DNA from: an uncultured Opitutaceae bacterium
Lineage (GTDB): Bacteria > Verrucomicrobiota > Verrucomicrobiia > Opitutales > Opitutaceae
Reading direction: 5' to 3'
Length of the DNA: 64,000 nt
Assembly (NCBI GenBank): GCA_937889545.1
Contig: CALAOT010000125.1
Location: 1-64,000, forward strand
Below, piece after piece: positions 9,173-17,909 of the stretch (its first letter is position 1; every line of letters starts with the position of its first letter). The notes below the pieces were generated by a model. The model saw only the letters and a list, made by a program, of their open reading frames with translations, did not search any database and was not told where the DNA came from. Position numbers and translations under genes: made by a program.

Positions 9173-9568
9173 TCACCTTATCGCCACGACCTCGATCTCC
9201 ACGCAACACCCTTCGCGGGCGAGGCCCTTCACCTCGATCAGCGTGCTCACGGGCCTCGAGTCCGCGAAATAGCGGTTTCTGATCGCCGAGAATCGCTCAA
9301 AGTCGGGCATGTGGGTGAGGAACGTCTGGACCTTCACGACGTCGCGAAAGCCCATTCCCGCGGCCTCGAGTATGGATCCGATCAGCTGGAAGACGAACTC
9401 CGTCTGCGCCGTCGCGTCGAACGGGGCGACTACCTTCCCGTCGCGATCGACGGCCAGCTGCCCCGTGACATAGAGAGTGCTCGAGCCGTCGTGCTCCACC
9501 AGGAGGCCCGGGCTGTAGGCCCCGCGAGGGGAGGGGTGGTTCGCGGGATAGACGAGGGTCTTCTTCAT
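9173..9568 (-). CDS. RidA/YjgF family enamine/imine deaminase
   Basis: A 131-residue protein of standard RidA length. Diagnostic features are GAYSPG near residue 16, the VTGQLAVD segment near 34, and the C-terminal RPVSTLIEVKGLAREGCCVEIE motif region whose arginine binds the carboxylate of 2-aminoacrylate in RidA. RidA hydrolyses reactive enamines and imines made by pyridoxal-phosphate enzymes. It is 4 bp upstream of the degenerate creatininase gene and likely the first gene of a three-gene operon. Some subfamilies act in specific catabolic routes, which would fit this context. Confidence 0.88.
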   Translation of the reverse strand: MKKTLVYPANHPSPRGAYSPGLLVEHDGSSTLYVTGQLAVDRDGKVVAPFDATAQTEFVFQLIGSILEAAGMGFRDVVKVQTFLTHMPDFERFSAIRNRYFADSRPVSTLIEVKGLAREGCCVEIEVVAIR

Positions 9569-9657
9569 GTGGGGCTAAAATGTTTCAATTTTCGGCGGGG
9601 CCGGCTTCAATCGCCAGGCCCCACGCCAGATTATCAGAATAACGAAGTTCACATTCC

Positions 9658-10680
9658 ATGAAAATCGGCCCCTTGACCGCATCCGCTTTGCTCGCACTGT
9701 CCCTCGCCGCGGGAAGGGCAGCCGCCCAGACGGCCGATCCCGGGGCAAGCGCTCGGACGAAGGCCGTCCTCGCCTATGTCCGTAGCCTCACCGAGGGCGG
9801 GGGAAGGCGGGTTCTGTCCGGCCAGTTCCTCGAGTTTGCTCCGAATGCGACCCTTTCGCTCCCCGAGGCGATCCACCAGGCGTCGGGCAAATGGCCTGCC
9901 TACATTGGCGTCGACTACATGAATTTCCGCACGCAGAGCATCGACACCGAGGCTGCGGACCGGGTTTCGATCGACTACTGGGGGCAGGGAGGGCTCGTCG
10001 AGGTGAACGTTCACCTCACCAACCCGGCCAATCCAAAGGGAGGGGGCCTCAGGGACAAGGGCGTCGACCTTTCCGAGGTGCTGAGGGCGGGCTCGGCCGC
10101 AAACATTGCGTGGATTCACGAGCTCGATCTTATAGCGGGGGGCCTGGGCCGGCTTCAGGACGCTGGCGTCGTCGTGCTCTGGCGCCCGTTCCACGAGATG
10201 AACGGCGGCTGGTTCTGGTGGGGGGCGAAGCCTCCGGCGGACTTCATCGCCTTGTGGCGCCAGATGTTCGCGTATTTCACGGGAGCCAAGCACCTACACA
10301 ACCTGATTTGGATCTACAGCCCCAACATGGGCGCGAACGCGGGCGACTACTATCCGGGCGACGGCTATGCCGACATGGTCGGCCTCGACGCCTACACCGA
10401 CTATGTGGATGCGGATCACATCAAGGGGTTTGCGGCGCTCTTGAAGACCGGCAAGCCGGCAGGCTTCGGGGAATACGGCCCGCATGGAGCCTCGAATCCG
10501 CCGGGCACGTACGAGTACACGAAGTTTGGCGACGGCCTCGCGGCGAATTTTCCGAGGGCCGTTTTCTTCATGGCGTGGAACGACAAATGGTGCCCGGCGA
10601 AGAACCTGAATGCGAAGGAGTTCTATAACGACCCCTCGACGGTCACTCGCGGCGACCTGCCGCCGGGACTTCTCAAATGA
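9658..10680 (+). CDS. GH26 beta-mannanase-like glycoside hydrolase, secreted
   Basis: A 340-residue single-domain secreted enzyme. A signal peptide covers about residues 1-23 (cleavage near AAAQ). The rest is a GH26 (alpha/beta)8 barrel: the acid/base glutamate is E180 in WRPFHEMNGGWFWWG and the nucleophile is E272 in GFGEYGP, with the family's NLIWIYSPN strand near 215. GH26 enzymes mostly cleave beta-1,4-mannan with retention. No carbohydrate-binding module is attached. The gene stands alone, convergent with an MFS transporter gene 5 bp away that could import an oligosaccharide-derived acid or sugar. Confidence 0.9.
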   Translation: MKIGPLTASALLALSLAAGRAAAQTADPGASARTKAVLAYVRSLTEGGGRRVLSGQFLEFAPNATLSLPEAIHQASGKWPAYIGVDYMNFRTQSIDTEAADRVSIDYWGQGGLVEVNVHLTNPANPKGGGLRDKGVDLSEVLRAGSAANIAWIHELDLIAGGLGRLQDAGVVVLWRPFHEMNGGWFWWGAKPPADFIALWRQMFAYFTGAKHLHNLIWIYSPNMGANAGDYYPGDGYADMVGLDAYTDYVDADHIKGFAALLKTGKPAGFGEYGPHGASNPPGTYEYTKFGDGLAANFPRAVFFMAWNDKWCPAKNLNAKEFYNDPSTVTRGDLPPGLLK

Positions 10681-10685
10681 CGCCG

Positions 10686-11990
10686 TCAGGCCGCTGATCT
10701 CGGGCTGGGATCGGGCAGGTGCTCGATCTTGCCGAGGAGAAGGATGAACGCGAGGGCGCCGATGACCAGAATCCCGGCGGCCGCGAGGAACGCGTAGGTG
10801 AACGAATGGGTGAACTTGACGATGAGGCCCGTCGCGATCGGGGCGGCGATTCCCATCGCATTGACCGCGAAGTTCATGATGCCGCCGACCGCCCCGACGC
10901 CGCCCTTCGGGGCGACGAGGGATGGCAGCGACCAGCCCACGGGCGCGGCCGCCGCAAGGCCCGCGAGGGAAATGGAGATCCAGAAGATCGCCCACGCGGG
11001 GCTGGCCGTCATCGTCGCGCCGACGACCGCCAAGCCCAGCAGCATTCCCGCGACGAGGACGGTCTTGCGAACCCGGGTCTCATCGGCCCCGCGTGCGATC
11101 AGGGCGTCGATCAGCCACCCGCCGACCGCCAGGTCCGTCAGGGTCGCGACGGCCCAGGGCGTCGCCGTGTAGGACGCGGACCTGAGGATGCTCATGCCGC
11201 TCGTGCTGACCAGGTAGGCGGGCAGCCATGTGAGGAACAGGTAGAACGAGTATCCGTACGCCCCGAACCCAATGGCCAGGCCCCAGACTTTCGGCTGCCT
11301 GAGCAGATAGCCCATCATGCCGAACGCGTCCGCATCCGAGGCGCCCTCCGCAACAGCCCCGCCCGAGAGGATGTGCTCGCGCTCGCGCCGGCTCAGGCGG
11401 CGGTCCGCGCTTGGGTCCCTGTAGAGGAGATAGAACGCCACGAAGTACACAAAGCTGATGGCGGAGGTGATTGCGAAGCCCCACCGCCAGCCGAACCGGA
11501 CCACGGCGTACGCGATCAGCGGGATGCCGACCACGTTGGAGAACTTCGCGGAGGCGTCGAAAATTGCCGTCGCCCTTGCCCGCTCGCTTCGGGGGAACCA
11601 ATGGCCCGTCGCCTTGGACACGGCCGGAAACGAGGGCGCCTCGGCGATGCCGAGGAGAAACCTCGCGGCCACGATTCCCCAGTATCCGCCCGCGACCGCC
11701 GTGACGCCGGAGGCCACCGTCCAGAGCAGGGAGCCCCAGCGTCCAACCCGGGTCACGCCCAGGCGGTCGACAACCAGGCCCATGGGTATCTGGAGGGCGG
11801 CGTAGGTCCATGAATACGCGCTCAGGAGAAACCCCAGGTCGGCCGGCCCGAGATCAAACACCTTCTGCAGCTGCGGCGCCGCGACCGAGAGGTTTATCCG
11901 GTCGAGAAAGCTTACGAGGATGCCGGAGCCCAGGAGGACGCCGATGCCCCAGCGCCTCCGCGGGATGGGGTCTGCCGGAATCGTAGGCAT
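10686..11990 (-). CDS. MFS transporter, anion:cation symporter-like
   Basis: A 434-residue 12-helix major facilitator. The first helix carries SFLDRINLSVAAP, the signature of the ACS (hexuronate/galactonate/phthalate) group, and helix 5 has the ARFLLGIAEAPSFPA motif typical of that group; a large loop separates helices 6 and 7. ACS members import organic anions such as sugar acids. The ATG at 11990 is chosen over an in-frame TTG at 12086 because it places the basic N-terminus directly before helix 1. No catabolic partner is adjacent apart from the convergent mannanase. Confidence 0.83.
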   Translation of the reverse strand: MPTIPADPIPRRRWGIGVLLGSGILVSFLDRINLSVAAPQLQKVFDLGPADLGFLLSAYSWTYAALQIPMGLVVDRLGVTRVGRWGSLLWTVASGVTAVAGGYWGIVAARFLLGIAEAPSFPAVSKATGHWFPRSERARATAIFDASAKFSNVVGIPLIAYAVVRFGWRWGFAITSAISFVYFVAFYLLYRDPSADRRLSRREREHILSGGAVAEGASDADAFGMMGYLLRQPKVWGLAIGFGAYGYSFYLFLTWLPAYLVSTSGMSILRSASYTATPWAVATLTDLAVGGWLIDALIARGADETRVRKTVLVAGMLLGLAVVGATMTASPAWAIFWISISLAGLAAAAPVGWSLPSLVAPKGGVGAVGGIMNFAVNAMGIAAPIATGLIVKFTHSFTYAFLAAAGILVIGALAFILLLGKIEHLPDPSPRSAA

Positions 11991-12129
11991 CGGGCCGCCA
12001 ACCCATCGCCGCGCCGGCCGGTTTGTCAAGGAGGCGAGGGGCCGGGAAGTGTCCGAATTTGGATTCGCCACCGCGGGCTTCGGCAACTTCGCGAACCGTC
12101 AACCTGGGACACGACCTAGCAATCCGGTG

Positions 12130-12246
12130 TCAGTCCTTTGAACGGCGGGTCAGCACGACCACCAGAATAACCACGAGCAAAACCAGGATTATCCCGCCAA
12201 GAGGCGCCCCATGGGGATGGTGGTGGTAAAAGTCCCGAAAGTACAT
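12130..12246 (-). CDS. Small single-span membrane protein (38 aa)
   Basis: Not recognised as a known family. The reading frame begins with ATG at 12246-12244 after a strong GGAGGT Shine-Dalgarno sequence spaced 8 nt. The 38-residue product starts MYFRDFYHHHPHGAP, with a histidine-rich cluster at residues 8-12, followed by one membrane helix (about 18-32, nearly all Ile/Leu/Val) and a positively charged end (TRRSKD). The Shine-Dalgarno sequence, the clean hydrophobic block and the positive-inside tail argue that it is translated. The histidines could bind metal. It stands alone between the MFS gene and the DUF2298-like gene. Confidence 0.6.
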   Translation of the reverse strand: MYFRDFYHHHPHGAPLGGIILVLLVVILVVVLTRRSKD

Positions 12247-12557
12247 TGAGGAGAACCTCCACAATAATCCTTAAATCTCCGGGCGCAAGGCGCAACCCTC
12301 CGCGCACTCGGGCTAGCAATCCGCGGCGCAGCGACGCGGAGCTGGCGGTCGGCGACCATATCGAGGCTGGCCCTGAACCCGGCGGGCGATCCCTGTCGGG
12401 GCTGGCCTTCGAAATCCAATCCGATCCAGATTAGCAACTACCAGGGGCCGAGCGCTCGGGAATCGCCGTCTGTCTCCGGCGACGCGACCCCGTGGTCCCG
12501 CGCGCGCCGGCAATTCCGGGCTCGCATGGAACCCGCCGGCTGGCAAATCTCGGGGGG
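12247..12557. other. Intergenic stretch without a supported gene
   Basis: This stretch separates the small membrane protein from the DUF2298-like gene. It must contain promoters for both divergent genes, but I could not assign -35/-10 elements, and no RNA gene or repeat is visible. An in-frame GTG at 12492 could extend the downstream protein by 22 residues. Confidence 0.4.
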
Positions 12558-14540
12558 ATGCCGCTGGTGTTTCTGAGTCTGGCCGTCGCAGCGCTTTGGA
12601 TAAACCTTCTGGGCGCGGGTTTGGCTGCGCGGCGATTCGTCGATAACTACCCGGTTGCGCGGGTGACCGGGGTGCTTGCGGTCTGCCTTGCCTGTTTCTT
12701 CCTCGAGCACCTTGCCGGCTGGGGCCCCCGCCCACCGATCCTGCCGTTCGCCACGGCCGCCTCGATCTGGCTGATCTGGAGGAACCGGCCGCTGCTGCGC
12801 ACGAACCTGAGGGCGGAGGTCCTCTTCGGGATGGGGTTCTTCTACAGCCTAGTGTGGCGGTTCACGTTCCCGAACATCGACGACACCGGGGAAAAGATGC
12901 CGAACCTCATGATGATCGAGGCCTACATGAGGGGCACGCGGCTGCCCCCGCCCGACCTCTGGCTTCCACCCTTCCGCGGAAATTGCTACTACAGCTTCCA
13001 GCACTACGGCGCGGCGCTGATCGGGCGCGTGCTTGGCGTCGGGCCGGGCGTCAGCTACCACCTGGCCTATTGCACCCTTGCCGGGCTGATCGCGCTCCTC
13101 CTGGGCGCCTGCATCGCGCGGCTCTGCGCGTGGCCCTTGGGGCGGTGGGTCGGGATCCTTTCGCTGCTTGTCGGCGGAAGCGGGACAGCAGTCGCGGCGC
13201 ATGTGCTTCTGACGCGCGCGGTCCCCATCGACGCCGTCCGATTTCTGGGCGGGGCGATCATCCACCCGTTCGCCAACACGCTCGGCCAACACGTCGCCTC
13301 GTGGATGGCGAAGCCGGACGTGATCCCGCGCGATCTCCCGATGGAGCCGCTGAGCTACATCCTGACCAACGGGGATTACCATCCGCCGCTCGCCGGATTC
13401 CTGCTGCTGGCGCTCGCCACCACGTTGATGGTCGTTCAGGCGACGGGGGCGGAAGGCTCCCAGCGGAACCTGAATCATGCGCTGCTGGCCGCGACCCTTC
13501 CGATCGCATTCATCTCCAACGCCTGGGTCTTCCCGCTCCAGTGCCTGCTGGTCGGAGGATGGTTCGCCTATAGCATTCTTTGCGGCGAAAGGCGCTGCTG
13601 GCTGCCCGCATTGGCCGGCGTGGCCGCGGCGTCCGCGCTGGAATACCCCTATCTCGTGGAGTTCACCCAGCAGGCGATCGGTAACAACGCTGCGATCCAA
13701 TGGACCGGGCCGCAGGACCGCACGCCGTGGCTGGGCTGGATCTTGGTCTTCTGGCCCGTTGTGGGGATCCTGGCCCTCGGCTTCTTCAACCGCGAGCGCC
13801 GCTCATTGACGCTTTTCTTCATGGTGATCTGGGCCCTCGAGCTCGCCGCGACCGAGCTCTTCTACAACCACGATGTTTACGGGGGGGTCTGGAGCCGGTT
13901 CAATTCGACGCTCAAGTGGTGGCCCTGGGTGTACGCGGGCATCATCCTCACTGTGGGCGCCAGCAACCTCGGCTCCAGGTCCCGGGTGTGCCGCTTCGGA
14001 ACGTTGATCCTCCTTCTGGCCACGCTGGTCTTCGGCGTCGATCTAGCCCGGGAATTTGCGCGGCTGCCCAAGGATGCGGCCGGCAAGCTGGCGGGATCGA
14101 TGTGGGTCGACAAGGACCCCGTCATCAGGGACATGATCATTGAGCTGCGAACCCGGCCCGACGGCGTCGCGCTGGAAAGCGGGCTCGTCATGGCGAACAC
14201 GCAATCGCCGGCCGTCTCGCTCTTCGCCGGCAAGCAGAGCCTGCTCGGGTGGCCGTGGCACGAGACAACGTGGCGCGGGGCGTTCACCGAGATCAGTGAG
14301 CGGCTGACGCAGCTCAACGCGTTTTACCAGGGAAAGCTCCCCGACCCGCTGGGGTGGCTCCTCCACAACAACGTCAAGTACGTGCTGTGGATGCCCAGGG
14401 ACAACATGAACGGAAACGCGCTGTTCCAACCGATCTTCGACAAGATAAGGCCGCGGTATTTCTGGCACCACATGTACGGCGACGAAAGGAGCTTTACGGT
14501 CGGATACTGGGAACGGGTCGATCCCCCTCCGGCCTCTTAG
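12558..14540 (+). CDS. DUF2298-like polytopic membrane protein (putative glycosyltransferase)
   Basis: A 660-residue protein with about 12-14 membrane helices. It resembles the DUF2298 family of large membrane proteins: FPNIDDTGEKMPNLMMIEAY near residue 110 matches that family's loop with a conserved acidic pair before a Pro-rich PPPDLW element and a YY segment, and NGDYHPPLAGFLLLAL near 270 resembles its second loop. The fold resembles GT-C glycosyltransferases with acidic catalytic loops outside the membrane. A soluble domain of about 170 residues follows the last helix. ATG 12558 is preferred because it starts directly at helix 1; GTG 12492 is possible. The transferase role is inference. 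Confidence 0.6.
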   Translation: MPLVFLSLAVAALWINLLGAGLAARRFVDNYPVARVTGVLAVCLACFFLEHLAGWGPRPPILPFATAASIWLIWRNRPLLRTNLRAEVLFGMGFFYSLVWRFTFPNIDDTGEKMPNLMMIEAYMRGTRLPPPDLWLPPFRGNCYYSFQHYGAALIGRVLGVGPGVSYHLAYCTLAGLIALLLGACIARLCAWPLGRWVGILSLLVGGSGTAVAAHVLLTRAVPIDAVRFLGGAIIHPFANTLGQHVASWMAKPDVIPRDLPMEPLSYILTNGDYHPPLAGFLLLALATTLMVVQATGAEGSQRNLNHALLAATLPIAFISNAWVFPLQCLLVGGWFAYSILCGERRCWLPALAGVAAASALEYPYLVEFTQQAIGNNAAIQWTGPQDRTPWLGWILVFWPVVGILALGFFNRERRSLTLFFMVIWALELAATELFYNHDVYGGVWSRFNSTLKWWPWVYAGIILTVGASNLGSRSRVCRFGTLILLLATLVFGVDLAREFARLPKDAAGKLAGSMWVDKDPVIRDMIIELRTRPDGVALESGLVMANTQSPAVSLFAGKQSLLGWPWHETTWRGAFTEISERLTQLNAFYQGKLPDPLGWLLHNNVKYVLWMPRDNMNGNALFQPIFDKIRPRYFWHHMYGDERSFTVGYWERVDPPPAS

Positions 14541-14679
14541 GACGCCGCGGCCCGGCCCTGGGCCCGGAGACCACAAGGAAGGGACCCTCTCGGGTTCGGC
14601 TGCATGCAGGGCCCCGGCGCGCGCCGAGATTGTTATTCGGGCGATTCGGTGCCACGATTGATCCAGGAATCGCTGTTCC

Positions 14680-15651
14680 ATGGCCGTCAAATTCAAAGAC
14701 TATTACAAGACGCTCGGGGTTGAGAGGTCGGCAACGCAGGAGGACATCAAGCAGGCGTTCCGAAAGCTTGCGCGCGTCCATCACCCCGACGTGGCCAAGA
14801 ACAAGGCCGCCGGCGAGGCGAAGTTCAAGGAGGTCAACGAGGCGTACGAGGTCCTTGGCGACTCCGAAAAGCGCCAGCGATATGATGAGCTGGGCGCGAA
14901 CTGGCAGGACGCGGGTGGCGGTCAGGACGGTCAGGAGACATACGGCCGCGGCCGTGCAAGCTGGTCCCGGAGGGAGCCCGGCTTCGAATTCGGGGGCACC
15001 GGCTTCAGCGATTTTTTCGAGTCGTTCTTCGGCAGCCGTCGCGAAGGGTTTGGGGCATATAGAGAGCCGGCCCAGCCCGAAGGCGACTTCGTCCAGCCCG
15101 GCCGGGATGTCGAAGCCGACATCATGGTCACCCTTGAGGAAGCATTGCGAGGTTCGCTCCGCAAGGTCACGCTTCGGCGGACGGGCGGCGACGGGGGCGG
15201 CGATCGGACAGACACGTACCAGGTGCGCATCCCGCCCGGGGTCCGCGAGGGCCAGCGCATCCGCCTCGCCGGCCAGGGCGGAGCCGGATTCGGCGGCGGC
15301 CAGACGGGCGATCTGTACCTTCGCGTGCGGCTGGCCCGCCATCCGGACTTCAGCATCCGGGGCGCCGACCTCTATTTCGACCTCGACCTCGCGCCGTGGG
15401 AGGCGGTGCTCGGCGTCCAGGCAAAGGTTCCCGCGCTCGATGGGAAGACCATGCTGCGCGTGCCTCCCGGAACGGCCGCCGGCAGCCAGCTCCGCCTGCG
15501 CGGGCTAGGACTGCCCTGCGAGGACGGCAGCCGCGGCGACCTCTATGCCGTCGCGCGGATCCAGGTGCCTGCCTCCGCGTCCGCGGAGGAGCGCGCATTG
15601 TGGGAGAAGCTGGCCCGGGCCTCGGCTTTCAGGCCCAGGAAGATGTCATGA
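14680..15651 (+). CDS. CbpA-type DnaJ co-chaperone
   Basis: A 323-residue J-domain protein. The J domain fills residues 4-70 with the HPD motif at about 37-39 (VHHPDVAKN), followed by a glycine/phenylalanine-rich linker (about 75-145) and two beta-barrel client-binding domains. There is no CxxCxGxG zinc finger, so it is a class B protein like E. coli CbpA rather than DnaJ itself. It would stimulate DnaK ATPase and deliver unfolded proteins. No dnaK or grpE gene is nearby, in keeping with a stand-alone accessory chaperone. Confidence 0.92.
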   Translation: MAVKFKDYYKTLGVERSATQEDIKQAFRKLARVHHPDVAKNKAAGEAKFKEVNEAYEVLGDSEKRQRYDELGANWQDAGGGQDGQETYGRGRASWSRREPGFEFGGTGFSDFFESFFGSRREGFGAYREPAQPEGDFVQPGRDVEADIMVTLEEALRGSLRKVTLRRTGGDGGGDRTDTYQVRIPPGVREGQRIRLAGQGGAGFGGGQTGDLYLRVRLARHPDFSIRGADLYFDLDLAPWEAVLGVQAKVPALDGKTMLRVPPGTAAGSQLRLRGLGLPCEDGSRGDLYAVARIQVPASASAEERALWEKLARASAFRPRKMS

Positions 15652-15795
15652 GCGATCTCCTCCCCTAGGGGAACCGCACTCTCACGCTGGTCCCCGCGCA
15701 CGTTTCCGCGCATCAGGGCGGCGCAGGTGCGAGGGCACGCCGGGAATCGCAATTGGATGTGGAGTGTTTCCGCGGGGGTCCCCTAGGCTGCGCCC

Positions 15796-16389
15796 ATGCT
15801 CCCGCAGGTTTACCTCGTCCGCCACGGCGCGACAAGCTGGTCAAGTGAGGGCAGGCACACGGGGCGAACCGAGATCCCGCTGACGGTCCAGGGCGAGAGG
15901 AACGCGCGCGGGCTCGCGGCGCGCCTGGGGGCCGTCGCCTACACGCACGTGTTCACCAGCCCGCGGCTGCGGGCGAGGCGGACCTGCGAATTGGCCGGAC
16001 TTGGCGGGGCCGCCGAAATCGATCCGGACCTCGCGGAGTGGGACTATGGCGGCTACGAGGGGATGAACTCGGCGGACGTCCTAAAATCGCGGCCGGACTG
16101 GAACCTCTTTCGCGACGGTTGCCCGGGCGGCGAATCGCCGGCGCAGGTCTCCGGGCGCGCCGACCGGCTGATTGCCCGGTTACGGAGGCTGGAGGGCAAC
16201 GTTGCGCTCTTCTCGCACGGGCATTTCGGGCGAGTCCTAGGGGCCCGCTGGATCGGATTGCCCGTGGGTGATGCGGCGCTGTTCCTGCTGGACCCCGCCT
16301 CGCTGAGCATTCTCGGATACGAGCACGGCAACCCGTCAGCGCCGGCCTTCGCGCTTTGGAACGGCCGAGCGCAGGATCATTCGTCCTAA
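15796..16389 (+). CDS. Histidine phosphatase superfamily protein
   Basis: A 197-residue member of the phosphoglycerate-mutase-like phosphatases. The catalytic RHG motif is R9-H10-G11, the second basic site is TSPRLRARRTCEL near 55, the acid donor region is EWDYGGYEG near 80, and the second histidine is in FSHGHFGR near 140. Enzymes of this type dephosphorylate small phosphoesters; close relatives are often called SixA/CobC/GpmB-like without proven substrate. It is convergent with gpt, separated by a hairpin that could end both transcripts. Confidence 0.88.
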   Translation: MLPQVYLVRHGATSWSSEGRHTGRTEIPLTVQGERNARGLAARLGAVAYTHVFTSPRLRARRTCELAGLGGAAEIDPDLAEWDYGGYEGMNSADVLKSRPDWNLFRDGCPGGESPAQVSGRADRLIARLRRLEGNVALFSHGHFGRVLGARWIGLPVGDAALFLLDPASLSILGYEHGNPSAPAFALWNGRAQDHSS

Positions 16390-16402
16390 GGGGCTGGTTT
16401 CT

Positions 16403-16435
16403 GGGCCGGGAACGGGCGCGCCGTCATCCCGGGCC
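16403..16435. terminator. Hairpin between convergent genes (terminator-like)
   Basis: The arms GGGCCGGGA and TCCCGGGCC (one mismatch) enclose a second short stem ACGG/CCGT around GCGCG. It lies 13 bp after the phosphatase stop codon and spans the gpt stop codon. There is no T-run, so an intrinsic bidirectional terminator is only a possibility. Confidence 0.35.
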
Positions 16436-16942
16436 GGAGGCGGCGCGGCCGCCTTCCTTGATGGGCGTGGCGAACTTGTACTCTATGTCCCAGGGGAAAA
16501 AAATCCACTTGTTCTGCTTAAACTCCTTCACGCAGGTGTCGACAATGGGGCGGCCCGCCGGCTTGGCGTAGAGCGTTGCAAAATGGGCCTTGGGCAGCAT
16601 CTGGCGGACCACCTGCGCGGTTCTGCCGGAGTCGACCAGGTCGTCGATCAGCAGGTAGCCTTCGCCGTCCCCCGCCACGCTCTTCAGGATTCGGACGTCT
16701 GCCTGAACCTGCTCCGCCTTCCCGGTCCCCGCCGAGGCATAGCTCGTCACGCAGATCGTGTCGACCAGCCGGATGTCGAGCTCCCGCGCAACCAGCGCCG
16801 CGGGCACCAGGCCTCCGCGCGTGATCGCGATGATGCCTTTCCACGAGCCCTTCGCGTGGAGCAGCTCCGATAGGTAACGCGCGTCGCGGTGCAGCTCGAC
16901 CCAGGAGACAATGATTTCGTCTTCATATCTGGACCGGGCCAT
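16424..16942 (-). CDS. gpt: Xanthine-guanine phosphoribosyltransferase
   Basis: A 172-residue purine salvage enzyme that converts xanthine, guanine or hypoxanthine plus PRPP to the nucleotide. It matches E. coli Gpt along its length: WKGIIAITRGGLVPAALVAREL near 34, the PRPP-binding LLIDDLVDSGRTAQ loop near 97, KAHFATLYAKPAGRP near 118, and FFPWD near 148. It has about 20 more residues than the E. coli enzyme, mainly at the C-terminus. A short inverted repeat lies 27 bp upstream of the start. Confidence 0.93.
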   Translation of the reverse strand: MARSRYEDEIIVSWVELHRDARYLSELLHAKGSWKGIIAITRGGLVPAALVARELDIRLVDTICVTSYASAGTGKAEQVQADVRILKSVAGDGEGYLLIDDLVDSGRTAQVVRQMLPKAHFATLYAKPAGRPIVDTCVKEFKQNKWIFFPWDIEYKFATPIKEGGRAASGPG

Positions 16943-16968
16943 GCGGAAGGCTGGTTCATCGCCGATCG

Positions 16969-16986
16969 CCGATCAATATAGATCGG
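16969..16986. promoter_or_regulatory. Inverted repeat upstream of gpt
   Basis: Arms CCGATC and GATCGG flank an AATATA centre, in a locally AT-rich spot 27-44 bp upstream of the gpt start codon. The position is suitable for an operator over the promoter. No matching regulator gene is seen beside it, so this is a weak call. Confidence 0.3.
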
Positions 16987-17142
16987 ACCGGTTCCATCCG
17001 GGATCCTTTCGTGGGGAAAATTGGCAGGGCCGGGGCCGGCGCATGGATCCCGGCGGAGCCACTTCGCCGCCTGGGAGAATGGGTGCGGCGGAGAACCCGC
17101 TAGGCAGGATTCCGCGGTTTTCGGACGCGATTGGTGTTCCCG

Positions 17143-17787
17143 TCAGCTCGCCCTCAGATGCCGCTTGAACCACTCGGTGGCGAGCGACGCCACCTTCTCG
17201 AGCGCGCCCGGCTCGTCGAACAGATGGGTGGCCCCTGGCACAAGCACAAGTTGCTTCTGGCAAAGCAGTTGTGCGTAGGCATCCCGGTTCAGCTGGAGAA
17301 CATGACGGTCGAGCTCGCCGACAACGAGCAACGTGGGCGAATCCACTCGCGGCAAGGCATCGCCTGCGAGGTCCGGCCGGCCTCCGCGGGAGACGACCGC
17401 CTGCACCAGGGATCCCATCTCTGCCGCCGCCACGAGCGCGGCCGCTCCGCCCGTGCTCGCGCCAAAACAGCCCATTCCCATGTGACGCGTCTCGGACTGC
17501 TCGCTGATCCAGCGGGCGGCATGGACCAGACGCCTGGCCAGCAGTCCGATGTTGAAGCGCAGATGCCCGTCGATCGCATCCTCCCTCTCTTCAGCTGGCG
17601 AGAGCAGGTCGAAGAGAAGCGTGGCAGTGCCTGAGGCCTGAATCGTTCGCGCGACGAATCTGTTTCGCGGGCTGTGGCGGCTGCTGCCGCTGCCGTGCGC
17701 AAACAATACGACGCCTGCGGCCTCGGCGGGAATGCCGAGATCGCCGGTCAGGCTTATGCCATCGGTCGGGATGTGGACGGAGCGCAT
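17143..17787 (-). CDS. Dienelactone hydrolase-like alpha/beta hydrolase
   Basis: A 214-residue single-domain alpha/beta hydrolase. The oxyanion segment is LFAHGSGSSRHSPRN near 30, the nucleophile elbow is GASTGGAAAL with serine near 108, the acid is in VVGELD near 157 and the histidine in PGATHLF near 186. Start ATG 17787 is supported by GGGAGG a few bases upstream. Related proteins are often found fused to or beside phosphoribosyltransferases, and gpt lies close downstream here on the same strand, though separated by 200 bp. The substrate is unknown. Confidence 0.85.
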   Translation of the reverse strand: MRSVHIPTDGISLTGDLGIPAEAAGVVLFAHGSGSSRHSPRNRFVARTIQASGTATLLFDLLSPAEEREDAIDGHLRFNIGLLARRLVHAARWISEQSETRHMGMGCFGASTGGAAALVAAAEMGSLVQAVVSRGGRPDLAGDALPRVDSPTLLVVGELDRHVLQLNRDAYAQLLCQKQLVLVPGATHLFDEPGALEKVASLATEWFKRHLRAS

Positions 17788-17909
17788 TGGGGCCTCCCGG
17801 CCCTTGTCATCGGGGCTCATGCACGGATTGCTGCCTTGGCACCTGTGGGCGGCCGGCATCGGGGGGAAGCGGGGTCTCTCGCGCCACGTCAGGGGCTCCC
17901 ATCCCGGCT

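Noticed and set aside
9567-9620. GTGGGGC / GCCCCAC inverted repeat around the ridA start and the gap before the GH26 gene
   Set aside because: Arms of only 7 bp in GC-rich DNA with a long spacer; not better than chance.
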